64,000 bases of DNA from OLB19 sp964624165 (GCA_964624165.1 CAZUWG010000002.1:1-64000), one strand, 5' to 3'. Positions 32,384-41,442 are shown, numbered from the stretch's first letter. Notes: generated by a model not told the origin, from the letters alone. A program made the numbers and translations.

Positions 32384-35239
32384 ATGCACAAAAAATTTGA
32401 TCACAAAGCGCTTGAGCAAAAATGGCAAAATGACTGGTCGGAATCAAAGGTGTACCGCACTGATTCTGCTTCAAAAAAGCCGAAAGTCTTTGTACTTGAT
32501 ATGTTCCCTTATCCCTCTGGAGAAGGGCTGCATGTCGGTCATCCGAAAGGGTTTATCGCGACTGATATTTATTCGCGAATGAAGCGAATGAATGGATTTG
32601 AAGTGCTTCACCCAATGGGGTGGGACGCGTTTGGCTTGCCGGCTGAAAACTATGCCCTCAAGAATAAAGTGCATCCAAGAGTGGCGGTTGATAAAAATAT
32701 CGCCAACTTCAAATCTCAGCTTTCAAAACTCGGTCTCGATTATGATTGGTCACGAGAAATTAATACGACGGATCCCCATTTTTATAAGTGGACACAATGG
32801 ATTTTTATTCAGTTGTTTAAAAAAGGTTTAGCCTATGAGAGTCATGAGCCGATCAACTGGTGTCCAGGGTGTCAGACCGGCCTCGCCAATGAAGACCTCG
32901 AGAGCGATGGCACCTGCGAACGGTGCGGCAGTGTGGTTGAAAAACGACCAATGCGGCAGTGGGTTTTGAAGATTCGTGAGTATGCGGATCGGATGCTTGA
33001 AGATCTTGATACGCTTGAGTGGCCAGAACATATTAAAGAAGCCCAACGCAACTGGATTGGACGCTCAGAAGGCGCTGAAATCGATTTTGCACTCTCGTCA
33101 GGAGATATTGTCACTGTCTTTACCACTAGACCAGACACGCTGTTTGGCGCTACCTATATGGTATTAGCGCCAGAGCACGAGCTAGTACAAAAAAATAAAG
33201 ACACCGTCAGCAATTGGGAAGAAGTGTCCGCCTACATTACAAAAGCTGCCAACAAAAAAGAGATGGATCGTCTTGATGACACCAGGGAAAAAACCGGCGT
33301 AAAGCTTGAAGGCATTACTGCCACCAATCCAGCCAGCGGAGAAGAAATACCCGTCTATATAGCTGACTACGTACTAGCTAGCTACGGAACTGGGGCAATC
33401 ATGGCCGTCCCCGCGCATGATGAACGCGACTATGCATTTGCAAATAAGTTTGGAATTGAAATACGTCCAGTAATACGAAAAGTATTTGGAGAACCACTTT
33501 CCAATCCAGTACCGCGTACAGCTGTAGGTGCAATCGTACACGACACTAAGACAGATAAGTATTTAATACAGTACTCGCACGAGTTTGAAAAGCATTCCTT
33601 TATTTTTGGTGGTTTAGAAGCAGGTGAAACCTATGCTGAAGCAGCTGTGCGGGAAACTTTAGAAGAGACTGGTTATCATACCCAATTTGTGCGTTATATC
33701 ACCGAAGAAACTGAATCGCATTTCTACCACCCGGGCAAAAAAATTAACAGAGCGCTTGTGAGTCGTCGAGTATTGCTTGAGTTAACTAATGATGTACCAG
33801 AGTCAGTGTCTCAAGAAGAGCTCGCAAAGCAAAAGCCAGTCTGGTTAACGGTCGATGAACTACGCACAAAATTAGTCGACATTTTAGAAGAGAAATACGC
33901 CATCGAGCAATTGTTTAACCCTCATCCATACACCAGCGACGGCACTCTGTGCCATTCTGGTGAGTTCGATGGCCTGGATTCCGAACAAGCCAAGCAGGCT
34001 ATTGTTGAAAAAGTTGGCGGACGGATTACTAAGACGTACAAAATTAAAGATTGGGTCTTTTCACGTCAGCGCTATTGGGGTGAACCTTTCCCGATAGTAC
34101 ACGCAGAAGATGGGAAGGCGTATCCGGTCGCGTTTGAGCAGCTCCCCGTGGAGTTACCAGAAGTGGAGCACTATGAGCCAGCGGGAGATGGGCAGTCGCC
34201 TTTAGCGACCATCCCGGACTGGGTAAATGTCACTGGCTACCTCAATGAAGCAGGTGATTTTGTGGTAGCAAATGAAGCACCTGCTGGCAAAACTCTCATG
34301 AAGGGTAAGCGAGAGACCAACACCATGCCACAATGGGCAGGCAGTAGCTGGTATTACCTGCGTTATATCGATCCTCAAAACGAAGACGTGTTGGTTGACT
34401 CAGTAAAAGAAAAAGACTGGCAACCGGTTGATGTGTATGTTGGTGGTGATCACGCAGTGCGTCACCTTATTTACGCGCGTTTTTGGCACAAGTTTCTCTA
34501 CGATATTAATGTCGTCTCGACACTTGAGCCGTTCCAGCGACTTGAATTCCTTGGATTTATTTTGGCCGAAGATGGTCGAAAAATGAGCAAACGGTGGGGG
34601 AATGTAATCAACCCTGACGATATTGTGGCTTTGGTAGGAGCCGATACGCTTCGTATCTACGAGATGTTTATGGGACCATTTGAAAATACGATTGCTTGGA
34701 GCCAAAATGGTGTAGTAGGAGCGCGGCGCTTTTTGGAGCGCGTCAATGGACTTTCAGAGCACATAAAAGATGAAGAAACGAAAAGCATCACGGCGTTACT
34801 TCATAAAACTATCAAGAAAATACGAGATGATATTGAAGGCTTTAAATTTAATACCGCCGTGAGCGCTATGATGGTGTACCTAAACGAGGCGGAAAAAGCT
34901 GGCATCACAAAAGAAAATTATCTATCATTCCTCAAACTTTTGGCCCCGTTTGCGCCCCACCTTACCGAAGAGCTCTGGCGTCAGGCTGGTGAGAAAAATA
35001 GTATTCACACAGCCTCTTTCCCGGTGTACGAAGAAACACTTGCTAAAGATGAAACTGTTACTATTGGGGTACAGGTCAATGGAAAAGTGCGAGGCGATAT
35101 TGTAATTGCGCCTGATGCGACAGAAGAAGAAGCACTTAAAGAAGCCCGAGCGCACGAGAATGTGGAAAAGTGGCTTAAAGGAGCTGCGTTGAAAAAGGTT
35201 ATTTACCGACCAGGAAAGATTTTAAATGTGATTGTATAA
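32384..35239 (+). CDS. leuS: Leucyl-tRNA synthetase with inserted Nudix hydrolase domain
   Basis: Charges tRNA-Leu. Class I signatures: HVGHPKG (HIGH box) near residue 50 and DGRKMSKRWGN (KMSKS variant). A zinc ribbon CPGC...CERC follows the first half of the fold. The editing domain is present (TTRPDTLFGAT, AVPAHDERDY). Directly after it, at about residues 367-510, lies a complete Nudix domain in frame: PRTAVGAIVHD, then the Nudix box with Gly409, Glu415, Arg423, Glu424, Glu427, Glu428 and Gly430, all invariant positions filled. LeuRS sequence resumes at HSGEFDGLDSEQA. The anticodon and C-terminal domains are normal. Total 951 residues, about 90-140 more than a normal LeuRS. TGG-CACAAT ends 9 nt before the ATG. 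Confidence 0.95.
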   Translation: MHKKFDHKALEQKWQNDWSESKVYRTDSASKKPKVFVLDMFPYPSGEGLHVGHPKGFIATDIYSRMKRMNGFEVLHPMGWDAFGLPAENYALKNKVHPRVAVDKNIANFKSQLSKLGLDYDWSREINTTDPHFYKWTQWIFIQLFKKGLAYESHEPINWCPGCQTGLANEDLESDGTCERCGSVVEKRPMRQWVLKIREYADRMLEDLDTLEWPEHIKEAQRNWIGRSEGAEIDFALSSGDIVTVFTTRPDTLFGATYMVLAPEHELVQKNKDTVSNWEEVSAYITKAANKKEMDRLDDTREKTGVKLEGITATNPASGEEIPVYIADYVLASYGTGAIMAVPAHDERDYAFANKFGIEIRPVIRKVFGEPLSNPVPRTAVGAIVHDTKTDKYLIQYSHEFEKHSFIFGGLEAGETYAEAAVRETLEETGYHTQFVRYITEETESHFYHPGKKINRALVSRRVLLELTNDVPESVSQEELAKQKPVWLTVDELRTKLVDILEEKYAIEQLFNPHPYTSDGTLCHSGEFDGLDSEQAKQAIVEKVGGRITKTYKIKDWVFSRQRYWGEPFPIVHAEDGKAYPVAFEQLPVELPEVEHYEPAGDGQSPLATIPDWVNVTGYLNEAGDFVVANEAPAGKTLMKGKRETNTMPQWAGSSWYYLRYIDPQNEDVLVDSVKEKDWQPVDVYVGGDHAVRHLIYARFWHKFLYDINVVSTLEPFQRLEFLGFILAEDGRKMSKRWGNVINPDDIVALVGADTLRIYEMFMGPFENTIAWSQNGVVGARRFLERVNGLSEHIKDEETKSITALLHKTIKKIRDDIEGFKFNTAVSAMMVYLNEAEKAGITKENYLSFLKLLAPFAPHLTEELWRQAGEKNSIHTASFPVYEETLAKDETVTIGVQVNGKVRGDIVIAPDATEEEALKEARAHENVEKWLKGAALKKVIYRPGKILNVIV

Positions 35240-35245
35240 GGGTAA

Positions 35246-35288
35246 AACCATAAAGGCGAGGAAGCGAAGCTTCCCCGCCTTTATGGTT
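35246..35288. terminator. Hairpin terminator with GAA loop
   Basis: A 20-bp inverted repeat with one A-C mismatch (35246-35265 and 35269-35288) around a GAA loop, downstream of leuS. Confidence 0.85.
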
Positions 35289-35298
35289 GCTCTACACT

Positions 35299-35328
35299 GT
35301 TGACCAGCAGTCAACCCTATGTTATAAA
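35299..35328 (+). promoter_or_regulatory. Promoter with inverted repeat over the -35
   Basis: TTGACC (35300-35305), a 17-nt spacer and TATAAA (35323-35328). A 6-bp inverted repeat GTTGAC/GTCAAC (35299-35304 and 35310-35315) spans the -35, a likely operator. The leader to 35391 is about 55 nt and holds a 6-bp hairpin with GCAA loop (35347-35362). This long leader contrasts with the leaderless genes around it. Confidence 0.6.
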
Positions 35329-35390
35329 TAAGCCTAACGCATAGAGAGCAACGCAAGTTGCTTTGAACAAAATAGCAAATTAATGAAGTT

Positions 35391-36416
35391 ATGATCACTT
35401 TTAAACCTAAGCAAGTCACAAAAAAGTTGCTCTCAGTCCTGCCGGAGCGAGCAAGAGATGTGCTCGAAAAACGGTACGGCCTTGGCGCAGATAATGCCAA
35501 GCATACCCTCGAAAGCATCGGTCAGACGTACGGCATTACGCGAGAGCGAGTGCGTCAGATTGAAAATTACGCAATTGCCGCCATTCAAAAGTCGGAAGTC
35601 TTTTCAGAGTTCCAGGCAATTTTTGATGAACTAAATGAATCACTCGAAGAGCTCGGTGGCGGTCTTTTGGCTGAACACACACTCCTTGAAGAGATTACGA
35701 AAGATGCTATTTTGCAGAATCATCTGTTTTTCTTGCTTGTACTTGGAAATCCATTTTCACGTAAAAAAGAAAATCCGTCATATGCCCATCGTTGGTACAC
35801 CAACAAAGATATGGCTGACGTAGTGGAGAAGGCTTTGCGAGCTGTCTACAAAACACTCGACAAAGATGAGCTCGTCACCGAAGAAGAAATTCTCTCACGC
35901 TTTAAAAGCGAGTTGGCCGAAGTGGCTGACACGCGAGATGAATCTGTCTTACGGCGCTGGCTTTTGATCTCAAAAGAGATCGACAAAAATCCGCTCGGTG
36001 AATGGGGACCTTCCGCCTCTCCAAACGTTCGTGTAAAAGGCGTGCGCGACTACGCCTATCTAGTGGTCAAGCGCCATGGTTCTCCGATGCACTTTAGAGA
36101 AGTCGCTTCATCTATTGAAGAGCTGTTTGCAAAAAAGGCCCATACAGCAACGACACACAACGAGCTCATTAAGGACGAGCGATTTGTACTGGTCGGACGA
36201 GGCCTCTACGCTTTGACTGAGTGGGGATACTCTGCCGGAGTGGTAAAGGACGTGTTGCGCGAATTACTCGAAAAACACGGCCCACTGACAAAAGACGAAC
36301 TCATCGATAAGGTGCGCAAAGAGCGTTATGTGAAGGACAATACTATCGTTGTAAACCTTCAAGACGCAAATCTCTTTAAAAAACTACCAAACGGAGCGTA
36401 CACTTTATCGGTCTAA
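35391..36416 (+). CDS. Sigma-70 region 4 / HARE-HTH regulator
   Basis: A 341-residue protein. Residues about 10-65 form a sigma-70 region 4 helix-turn-helix (VLEKRYGLG, TLESIGQTYGITRERVRQIE), which in sigma factors contacts the -35 element. There is no region 2 or 3, so it is not a complete sigma factor. Residues about 225-280 resemble a HARE-HTH winged domain (HGSPMHFREVASSIEELF, GRGLYALTEWG), the fold also found in the RNA polymerase delta subunit; a second related domain may cover 290-340 (GPLTKDELIDKV, LPNGAYTL). Likely an RNA-polymerase-associated or DNA-binding regulator. It has its own promoter with an operator-like repeat. Confidence 0.8.
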   Translation: MITFKPKQVTKKLLSVLPERARDVLEKRYGLGADNAKHTLESIGQTYGITRERVRQIENYAIAAIQKSEVFSEFQAIFDELNESLEELGGGLLAEHTLLEEITKDAILQNHLFFLLVLGNPFSRKKENPSYAHRWYTNKDMADVVEKALRAVYKTLDKDELVTEEEILSRFKSELAEVADTRDESVLRRWLLISKEIDKNPLGEWGPSASPNVRVKGVRDYAYLVVKRHGSPMHFREVASSIEELFAKKAHTATTHNELIKDERFVLVGRGLYALTEWGYSAGVVKDVLRELLEKHGPLTKDELIDKVRKERYVKDNTIVVNLQDANLFKKLPNGAYTLSV

Positions 36417-36424
36417 CTTATCCA

Positions 36425-36463
36425 GAAAACGCGCGGCAGAGCAAAGCTCTGCCGCGCGTTTTC
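36425..36463. terminator. Hairpin terminator with AAA loop
   Basis: A perfect 18-bp inverted repeat (36425-36442 and 36446-36463) with an AAA loop. Only 3 nt separate it from the TACAAT -10 of the next gene (36467-36472). Confidence 0.9.
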
Positions 36464-36480
36464 GTGTACAATACTAGAAA

Positions 36481-37848
36481 ATGGACTATCAAGAACTTAT
36501 CAAAAAAATCCCCATTCTCGGCGGCATTGTAAAATGGCTTTCGGGTAATGACGCTGATTATGGGATGGTCCTTCTCCTGACGGCAGCGATGATGCTGTTT
36601 TGGGGTTTGGCTGACAGTGACATCTCCAACAAGCAGATCTTTGTCATTACAGTCGCGCTTGCTCCAGTGTGGATACCATTCTTGCTCTTTAAGCTTTGGT
36701 TCAACAAGTGGATGGATGCAGTCGGCAAAAAATATGAGCTTGATAATGGTCGAACCACTCTACTCATTCGTTTGCCAGAGGACGTATTTAAGTCCCCCGA
36801 AGCCATGGAATTTGTTTTGGGTCAAATTCACAACATTGCCAACTCAGATACACTGATGCAAACCTATCTAGACGGGAAACGACCTCTCACCAATTCACTG
36901 GAGCTAGTCTCTATTGGCGGCGATGTACGATTGTACGTCAACCTGCCCATAAAAAAACAAAAAGCGATTTTTGAAGCCAATATCTACGCGCAGTATCCAA
37001 ATATTGAAATTACTGAAGTGGAGGATTATACCGCCGAGATTCCGGTTGGCACCAAAGATTGGGAGATGATGTCATTTCATATGGGTAAAAAGAAGGACCA
37101 AGAGTTTCCAATTAAAACTTACATTGATTACAAAATGGATCAATTGCCCAAAGAAGAATTTAAAATTGATCCGATGACACCGATGCTAGAAGTCTTAGGG
37201 AGTATTGGTCCGGATGAACGTTTGTGGATACAGATTTTGATCAAGCCTTTTCGTAAGGAAAGCTTTAAAAATGGTAAGCTAATGTTCGGTGAGACGCAAG
37301 ATTGGACTGTTGAAGTTAATACCAAAATCAGCCAGCTGCTCAATCGCGACCCTGCGACGCGCAAGCCGGTGGTTGAGGGAGATGTGACAGAGGAGATGGC
37401 GCGTTTGACGCCAGGTGAACGCGATAAGATTGAGGCCATGGAACGTAACTCATCAAAGTATGCCTACTATACGGGCATTCGTTGGATATATTTGGCTAAA
37501 AAGGGTAAGTTTGACGGCGATACCATCAGTAAGACTATCCGCAGCTTTAGTCAGTATGATATGATTGGACGCAACGAAATCGGTATTCGTTGGCGTACAG
37601 ACGCCTTTTATAAAGATTACATCCCTGGGCAAAAAAAGAAAATTTTAGCCTTAAAAGAAATCGAGCACTATCTATATAAAACCCGCACTTATGTACCGTG
37701 GGCCAGCAGTGATAGTCCAAAAATCTTTACAACCGAAGAACTAGCAACGATGTTTCATATTCCCGGCAAGGTGGCCTTTACGCCAACTATCGGTCGCGTT
37801 GGTTCATCTCGTAAAGAAGCACCATCTAACCTTCCAACAGGTTTATAG
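36481..37848 (+). CDS. Membrane protein resembling secretion-ATPase N-terminal modules
   Basis: A 455-residue protein with two N-terminal membrane helices (about 25-45 and 52-73) and a large soluble part. Landmarks are FPIKTYIDYKMDQLPKEEFK, LEVLGSIGPDERLWIQILI and TTEELATMFHIPGKVAFTP. I associate this pattern with the N-terminal module that precedes VirD4/TraG-like ATPase domains in candidate-phyla bacteria, but here no P-loop follows and none lies in the next gene. That assignment is from memory and uncertain. TACAAT ends 8 nt before the ATG. It starts 2 nt before mltG (stop to start), so the two are cotranscribed. Confidence 0.5.
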   Translation: MDYQELIKKIPILGGIVKWLSGNDADYGMVLLLTAAMMLFWGLADSDISNKQIFVITVALAPVWIPFLLFKLWFNKWMDAVGKKYELDNGRTTLLIRLPEDVFKSPEAMEFVLGQIHNIANSDTLMQTYLDGKRPLTNSLELVSIGGDVRLYVNLPIKKQKAIFEANIYAQYPNIEITEVEDYTAEIPVGTKDWEMMSFHMGKKKDQEFPIKTYIDYKMDQLPKEEFKIDPMTPMLEVLGSIGPDERLWIQILIKPFRKESFKNGKLMFGETQDWTVEVNTKISQLLNRDPATRKPVVEGDVTEEMARLTPGERDKIEAMERNSSKYAYYTGIRWIYLAKKGKFDGDTISKTIRSFSQYDMIGRNEIGIRWRTDAFYKDYIPGQKKKILALKEIEHYLYKTRTYVPWASSDSPKIFTTEELATMFHIPGKVAFTPTIGRVGSSRKEAPSNLPTGL

Positions 37849-37850
37849 TT

Positions 37851-38873
37851 ATGGATTCTCAAGAACAGTTTTTACAACCCACAGACAACGAAGCAACCAT
37901 CCGCATCAAACGGCGTCAGGGGTTGCTGTTTAAGGTTAGACGACTACTAGTAGTAGCGGTCTTATGTATGGCGGTTGCTCTATGGTTCTTTAATAGCAAT
38001 AATGGCTACGACAGTACGGTTTTGATCGTTGAAAAGGGTTCTACAGCTGCGTCTGTGGCCGCTATGGCTAAAGAAGCGGGTGTGGTACGTTCTGAGACGC
38101 TATTTTATGCTGCGCTCGTTATGGCTGGTGATCCAAGCAATATTAAGGCCGGCAGCTATGTATTAGAGACAGGCTTGAGTACATTTGATATCGCCACTAT
38201 GATTTATCAAAACACTCCTCAGGATCCTCTGGTGAGCGTCACATTACCAGAAGGAATTACTGCAAAAGAAATGGCTGTTATTTTTTCTGCCAAACTCCCT
38301 TTGTTTGATACCGAAACATTTTTACAACTCGTAGGAACAAAGGAAGGTTATTTGTGGCCCGAGACATATTTTGTGACTGAAGACTTTACCGCTAAAGATG
38401 CCTATGAGCTTTTGTATAAGACCGCCGACACAGAACGCGAGCGAATTTTCCAAGACAGTAAAACTGCCTTTAGCAAGGAAGAGGTCATTATCTTGGCTTC
38501 TATCGTAGAGCGAGAGGCAAATACGCCAGAGAGCATGCGCATGGTGGCTGGTATTTTGCGTAATCGCTTGGAGATTGCTATGCCGCTTCAAGCAGACGCG
38601 ACTATAGAGTATATTCTTGAAGATAAGATTGGCCAATTGCCACCAGGACAACTGGCTGAATATCTTGAGACACTCGATTCTCCTTATAATTCTTACCTTT
38701 ATTCTGGACTACCACCAACACCGATCGGAAATCCGGGCGAAGATGCGATCCGAGCTGTCCTTTCTCCGGCAGAGACTTCTGATTTATATTACATTACTGA
38801 TGATGAGGGAGTGTTTCATTACGCCGCCACATACGATCAACATTTGGAAAATGTAGCGCGATACTTGCGGTAG
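37851..38873 (+). CDS. mltG: Endolytic murein transglycosylase MltG
   Basis: Cleaves nascent peptidoglycan strands and sets their length. One N-terminal membrane helix (about residues 30-47), a LysM-like segment and the YceG catalytic domain are present. Motifs: TLPEGITAKEMA, GYLWPETYFV, and ASIVEREANTPESM with the catalytic Glu220; LPPTPIGNPGEDAI near the C-terminus is the family signature. The presence of MltG shows that the cell makes and remodels peptidoglycan. Length 340 residues, normal. Confidence 0.95.
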   Translation: MDSQEQFLQPTDNEATIRIKRRQGLLFKVRRLLVVAVLCMAVALWFFNSNNGYDSTVLIVEKGSTAASVAAMAKEAGVVRSETLFYAALVMAGDPSNIKAGSYVLETGLSTFDIATMIYQNTPQDPLVSVTLPEGITAKEMAVIFSAKLPLFDTETFLQLVGTKEGYLWPETYFVTEDFTAKDAYELLYKTADTERERIFQDSKTAFSKEEVIILASIVEREANTPESMRMVAGILRNRLEIAMPLQADATIEYILEDKIGQLPPGQLAEYLETLDSPYNSYLYSGLPPTPIGNPGEDAIRAVLSPAETSDLYYITDDEGVFHYAATYDQHLENVARYLR

Positions 38874-38877
38874 GGAA

Positions 38878-38905
38878 AGGCGCGGGCTTCGCCCGCGCCT
38901 GTTTT
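38878..38905 (+). terminator. Intrinsic terminator
   Basis: A 10-bp GC-rich stem (38878-38887 and 38891-38900) with a TTC loop followed by GTTTT, the textbook form, after mltG. Confidence 0.85.
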
Positions 38906-38945
38906 AAAGCTTTCAAATTACCACCACACGTACTATGATAAGAAT

Positions 38946-40007
38946 ATGAAAAGAAAGCAGACCGTTTTTGTCGGACTTTCAGGCGGTGTCGACTCATCAG
39001 TGGCGGCACTGCGACTTTTGCGTGCGGGTTACAATGTAGTTGGAGTGTTTATTAAAGTCTGGCAGCCTGAGTTTCTTGACTGCAATTGGGAAGCGGAGCG
39101 GCTTGATGCAATGCGCGTGGCAGCAGCACTCAAGATTCCTTTTCGTACTTTTGATGCAGAAACAGCCTACAAGGAAGAGGTTGCTCACTATTTTATTGAA
39201 GAATATAAAGCGGGTCGTACACCAAATCCCGACGTAATGTGTAACAGGCATGTAAAGTTTGGCGCATTTCTAGAGTATGCATTAAAAGAAGGTGCCGATT
39301 TTATCGCAACTGGGCATTACGCCAGAAACGAATATGACTCGCAAAATGGTATCTACAAACTGCTCCGTGGCGTAGACTCAAATAAAGATCAAACCTACTT
39401 TCTGTGGACACTCACACAAGAGCAACTAAAGTACGTGCTGCTGCCAGTGGGGGACACGGTAAAAGAAGATATCCGAAAAGAAGCCGAAAAAGCTCAACTG
39501 CCAACAGCGAAAAAAAATGATAGTCAGGGGGTATGTTTCTTGGGTCATGTTGATATTAAGGAATTTTTAAGTCACTTTACCGAACTTAAGACCGGTCAGG
39601 TATTAAGCGCCGACCAAGAGGTGATCGGCAGTCACGATGGTGCCCTTATTTATACACTCGGACAGCGTCATGGTTTTACATTAACCAACCACAATACGGG
39701 GCGTGAAGCGCTTTATGTAATTGACAGAAATATTAAAAACAACACCATCACAGTCGCAGAGCAAAAGCCACTCCTAAAAAAGAGCGAAGAGCTGGTATTA
39801 AATGAAGTAATGCTGACAGGAAATGAAACATCTGACCTGTCCGCACAGTTTCGTTATCGACAGCAGCCTTTCCCCGTTTCCCTTATCAAGAAGGATGAGG
39901 TTTATACGCTCGCCCTTAAGGCTGACGTCGAACGTCCAGCAGTTGGTCAATCCTGTGTATTTTATCAAGGACAATGGTGTGTCGGAGGTGGTATCATTGC
40001 GTCATGA
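38946..40007 (+). CDS. mnmA: tRNA-uridine 2-sulfurtransferase MnmA
   Basis: Forms 2-thiouridine at wobble position 34 of tRNA-Glu, Gln and Lys. The P-loop SGGVDSSVAA (residues 11-20) adenylates the uridine. The two catalytic cysteines are present, in NPDVMCNRHVKF and DSQGVCFLG. The C-terminal beta-barrel (TLGQRHGF, YVIDR) is intact. Length 353 residues, normal. TATGAT ends exactly 6 nt before the ATG. The stop codon overlaps the ATG of the next gene (ATGA), so the two are translationally coupled. Confidence 0.95.
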   Translation: MKRKQTVFVGLSGGVDSSVAALRLLRAGYNVVGVFIKVWQPEFLDCNWEAERLDAMRVAAALKIPFRTFDAETAYKEEVAHYFIEEYKAGRTPNPDVMCNRHVKFGAFLEYALKEGADFIATGHYARNEYDSQNGIYKLLRGVDSNKDQTYFLWTLTQEQLKYVLLPVGDTVKEDIRKEAEKAQLPTAKKNDSQGVCFLGHVDIKEFLSHFTELKTGQVLSADQEVIGSHDGALIYTLGQRHGFTLTNHNTGREALYVIDRNIKNNTITVAEQKPLLKKSEELVLNEVMLTGNETSDLSAQFRYRQQPFPVSLIKKDEVYTLALKADVERPAVGQSCVFYQGQWCVGGGIIAS

Positions 40008-40837
40008 GTATTCAAGTAATCAAAGCAGACGGAGTAAAAGAACCATTTTTAGTTGAAAAGCTTGAACGTTCACTAAGAAGGTCTGGAGCATCACATACTG
40101 AGGTGACACAAGTAATTGAAAAAATCACCCCAACACTTTTTGACGGCATTTCAACAGAGCAGATTTATCGTGAGGCGTTTGAATACCTCAATGAGCTTGG
40201 TGCAACTTCAGCCATTACTCGCTACTCTTTGCGGCGAGCGTTGTTTGGCTTAGGACCTACGGGGTTTCCATTTGAAGATTTTTTGGTGCGATTATTTGCC
40301 GCCGAAGGCTATGAAACGAAAGCTAGGATCGTTTTACAAGGTAAGTGTGTTGCTCATGAAATTGACCTGGCGGCGTACAATGGCGAGGACGCTTTTGTGG
40401 CTGAGGCTAAGTTTCACTCTAGACCAGGCGTAAAGTCAGACCTCAAAGTAACACTCTACTGCAAAGCCAGACAAGATGATCTTCAGGCCGTAAAGATCTG
40501 TGCGGAGGATCATTGCGGCATTAAACGCTTGCGTGTTATTACCAATACTAAGTTCACTCATACTGCAGAACACTACGCCGAATGTACAGGACTTGAGCTT
40601 TTAAGCTGGGATTACCCAAAAAAGAACAACCTTCATGATATTATCCAGCGCAACGAGCTGTATCCAGTGACCGTCCTTCAGTCACTTTCAACGGCTGAAA
40701 AAGCACAGCTTTTATCCTCGGATATTATTGTTTGTAGCGATATTATGAGTAAACCACACTCACTGACCCCGTTGCGTCTTTCAAATGAAAAAACTGAGGC
40801 TGTATTTTCTGAAATTCGTCAACTCTGCACAAAATAG
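40004..40837 (+). CDS. ATP-cone protein fused to a PD-(D/E)XK nuclease domain
   Basis: A 277-residue protein. Residues 1-88 form an ATP-cone domain (IQVIKADGVKEPFLVEKLERSL, and FEYLNELGATSAITRYSLRRAL; landmarks KADGVKEPF and SAITRYSLRRAL), the nucleotide sensor known from ribonucleotide reductases and NrdR. Residues about 92-180 form a restriction-endonuclease-like (Mrr_cat type) domain with HEIDL (Asp121) and EAK (Glu134, Lys136), a complete PD-(D/E)XK core. It suggests a DNA nuclease gated by ATP or dATP. Translationally coupled to mnmA by ATGA overlap; the reason for that pairing is unclear. Confidence 0.8.
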   Translation: MSIQVIKADGVKEPFLVEKLERSLRRSGASHTEVTQVIEKITPTLFDGISTEQIYREAFEYLNELGATSAITRYSLRRALFGLGPTGFPFEDFLVRLFAAEGYETKARIVLQGKCVAHEIDLAAYNGEDAFVAEAKFHSRPGVKSDLKVTLYCKARQDDLQAVKICAEDHCGIKRLRVITNTKFTHTAEHYAECTGLELLSWDYPKKNNLHDIIQRNELYPVTVLQSLSTAEKAQLLSSDIIVCSDIMSKPHSLTPLRLSNEKTEAVFSEIRQLCTK

Positions 40838-40887
40838 CGTAAGTTGTTATACTATCAAGCATATTACTAATTACAGTTATTTTACGT

Positions 40888-41433
40888 ATGTCAGAAGAAG
40901 TTAAAGATAGTCAGAAAACCGTAGTTGCCTTTATCGCAGGTCTACTCGTGGGAGGTTTATTGGTGTGGATGTTTGGCGGCCCCGCTGCGGACACTGTGCC
41001 AGAGACAGAGGATGAGGCAGTTGATTCAGAAATACTTAATGAATCAGAAATGGATTTTTCAAGTAAAATTGAAGAAGTAAGTAGTGAAAGTACTACTGCA
41101 AATGAAAGCGGGCTGTCAGTAGGTGCTGCAAATGCTCGGGTTGCAGGTGCAAGCACACGATCAATGATCGCGCTTGAATCGGCAACATTTCCAACAGATG
41201 CTGGATGGGTTGCGGTACGCTCATACAATGATGGCGCCCTTGGAAACGTACTCGGTGCTTCACGCTACAGTAAGGAACAAGGTCTGATACCAGATACAGT
41301 CAACCTACTCACTCCAACTGTGGCTGGCAATGAATACGCAATCGTTTTCTTCAGTGAAAATGGAGATCGTCAATTCAATATGCGATCTGACTTTCAGCTC
41401 GATGTAGAGCCGATTGTCTTTACCGCAAAGTAA
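40888..41433 (+). CDS. Membrane-anchored protein with DUF7282-like domain
   Basis: A 181-residue protein with one N-terminal membrane helix (about residues 11-30), an acidic Ser/Thr/Glu linker to about residue 90, and a C-terminal beta domain. The stretch GWVAVRSYNDGALGNVLGAS and EYAIVFFSENGDRQF resembles DUF7282 domains of secreted archaeal and bacterial proteins. Likely exposed outside the membrane. TGT-TATACT lies at 40848-40853, leaving a leader of about 30 nt. Followed by a strong terminator. Confidence 0.65.
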   Translation: MSEEVKDSQKTVVAFIAGLLVGGLLVWMFGGPAADTVPETEDEAVDSEILNESEMDFSSKIEEVSSESTTANESGLSVGAANARVAGASTRSMIALESATFPTDAGWVAVRSYNDGALGNVLGASRYSKEQGLIPDTVNLLTPTVAGNEYAIVFFSENGDRQFNMRSDFQLDVEPIVFTAK

Positions 41434-41442
41434 GGAGAAGAA

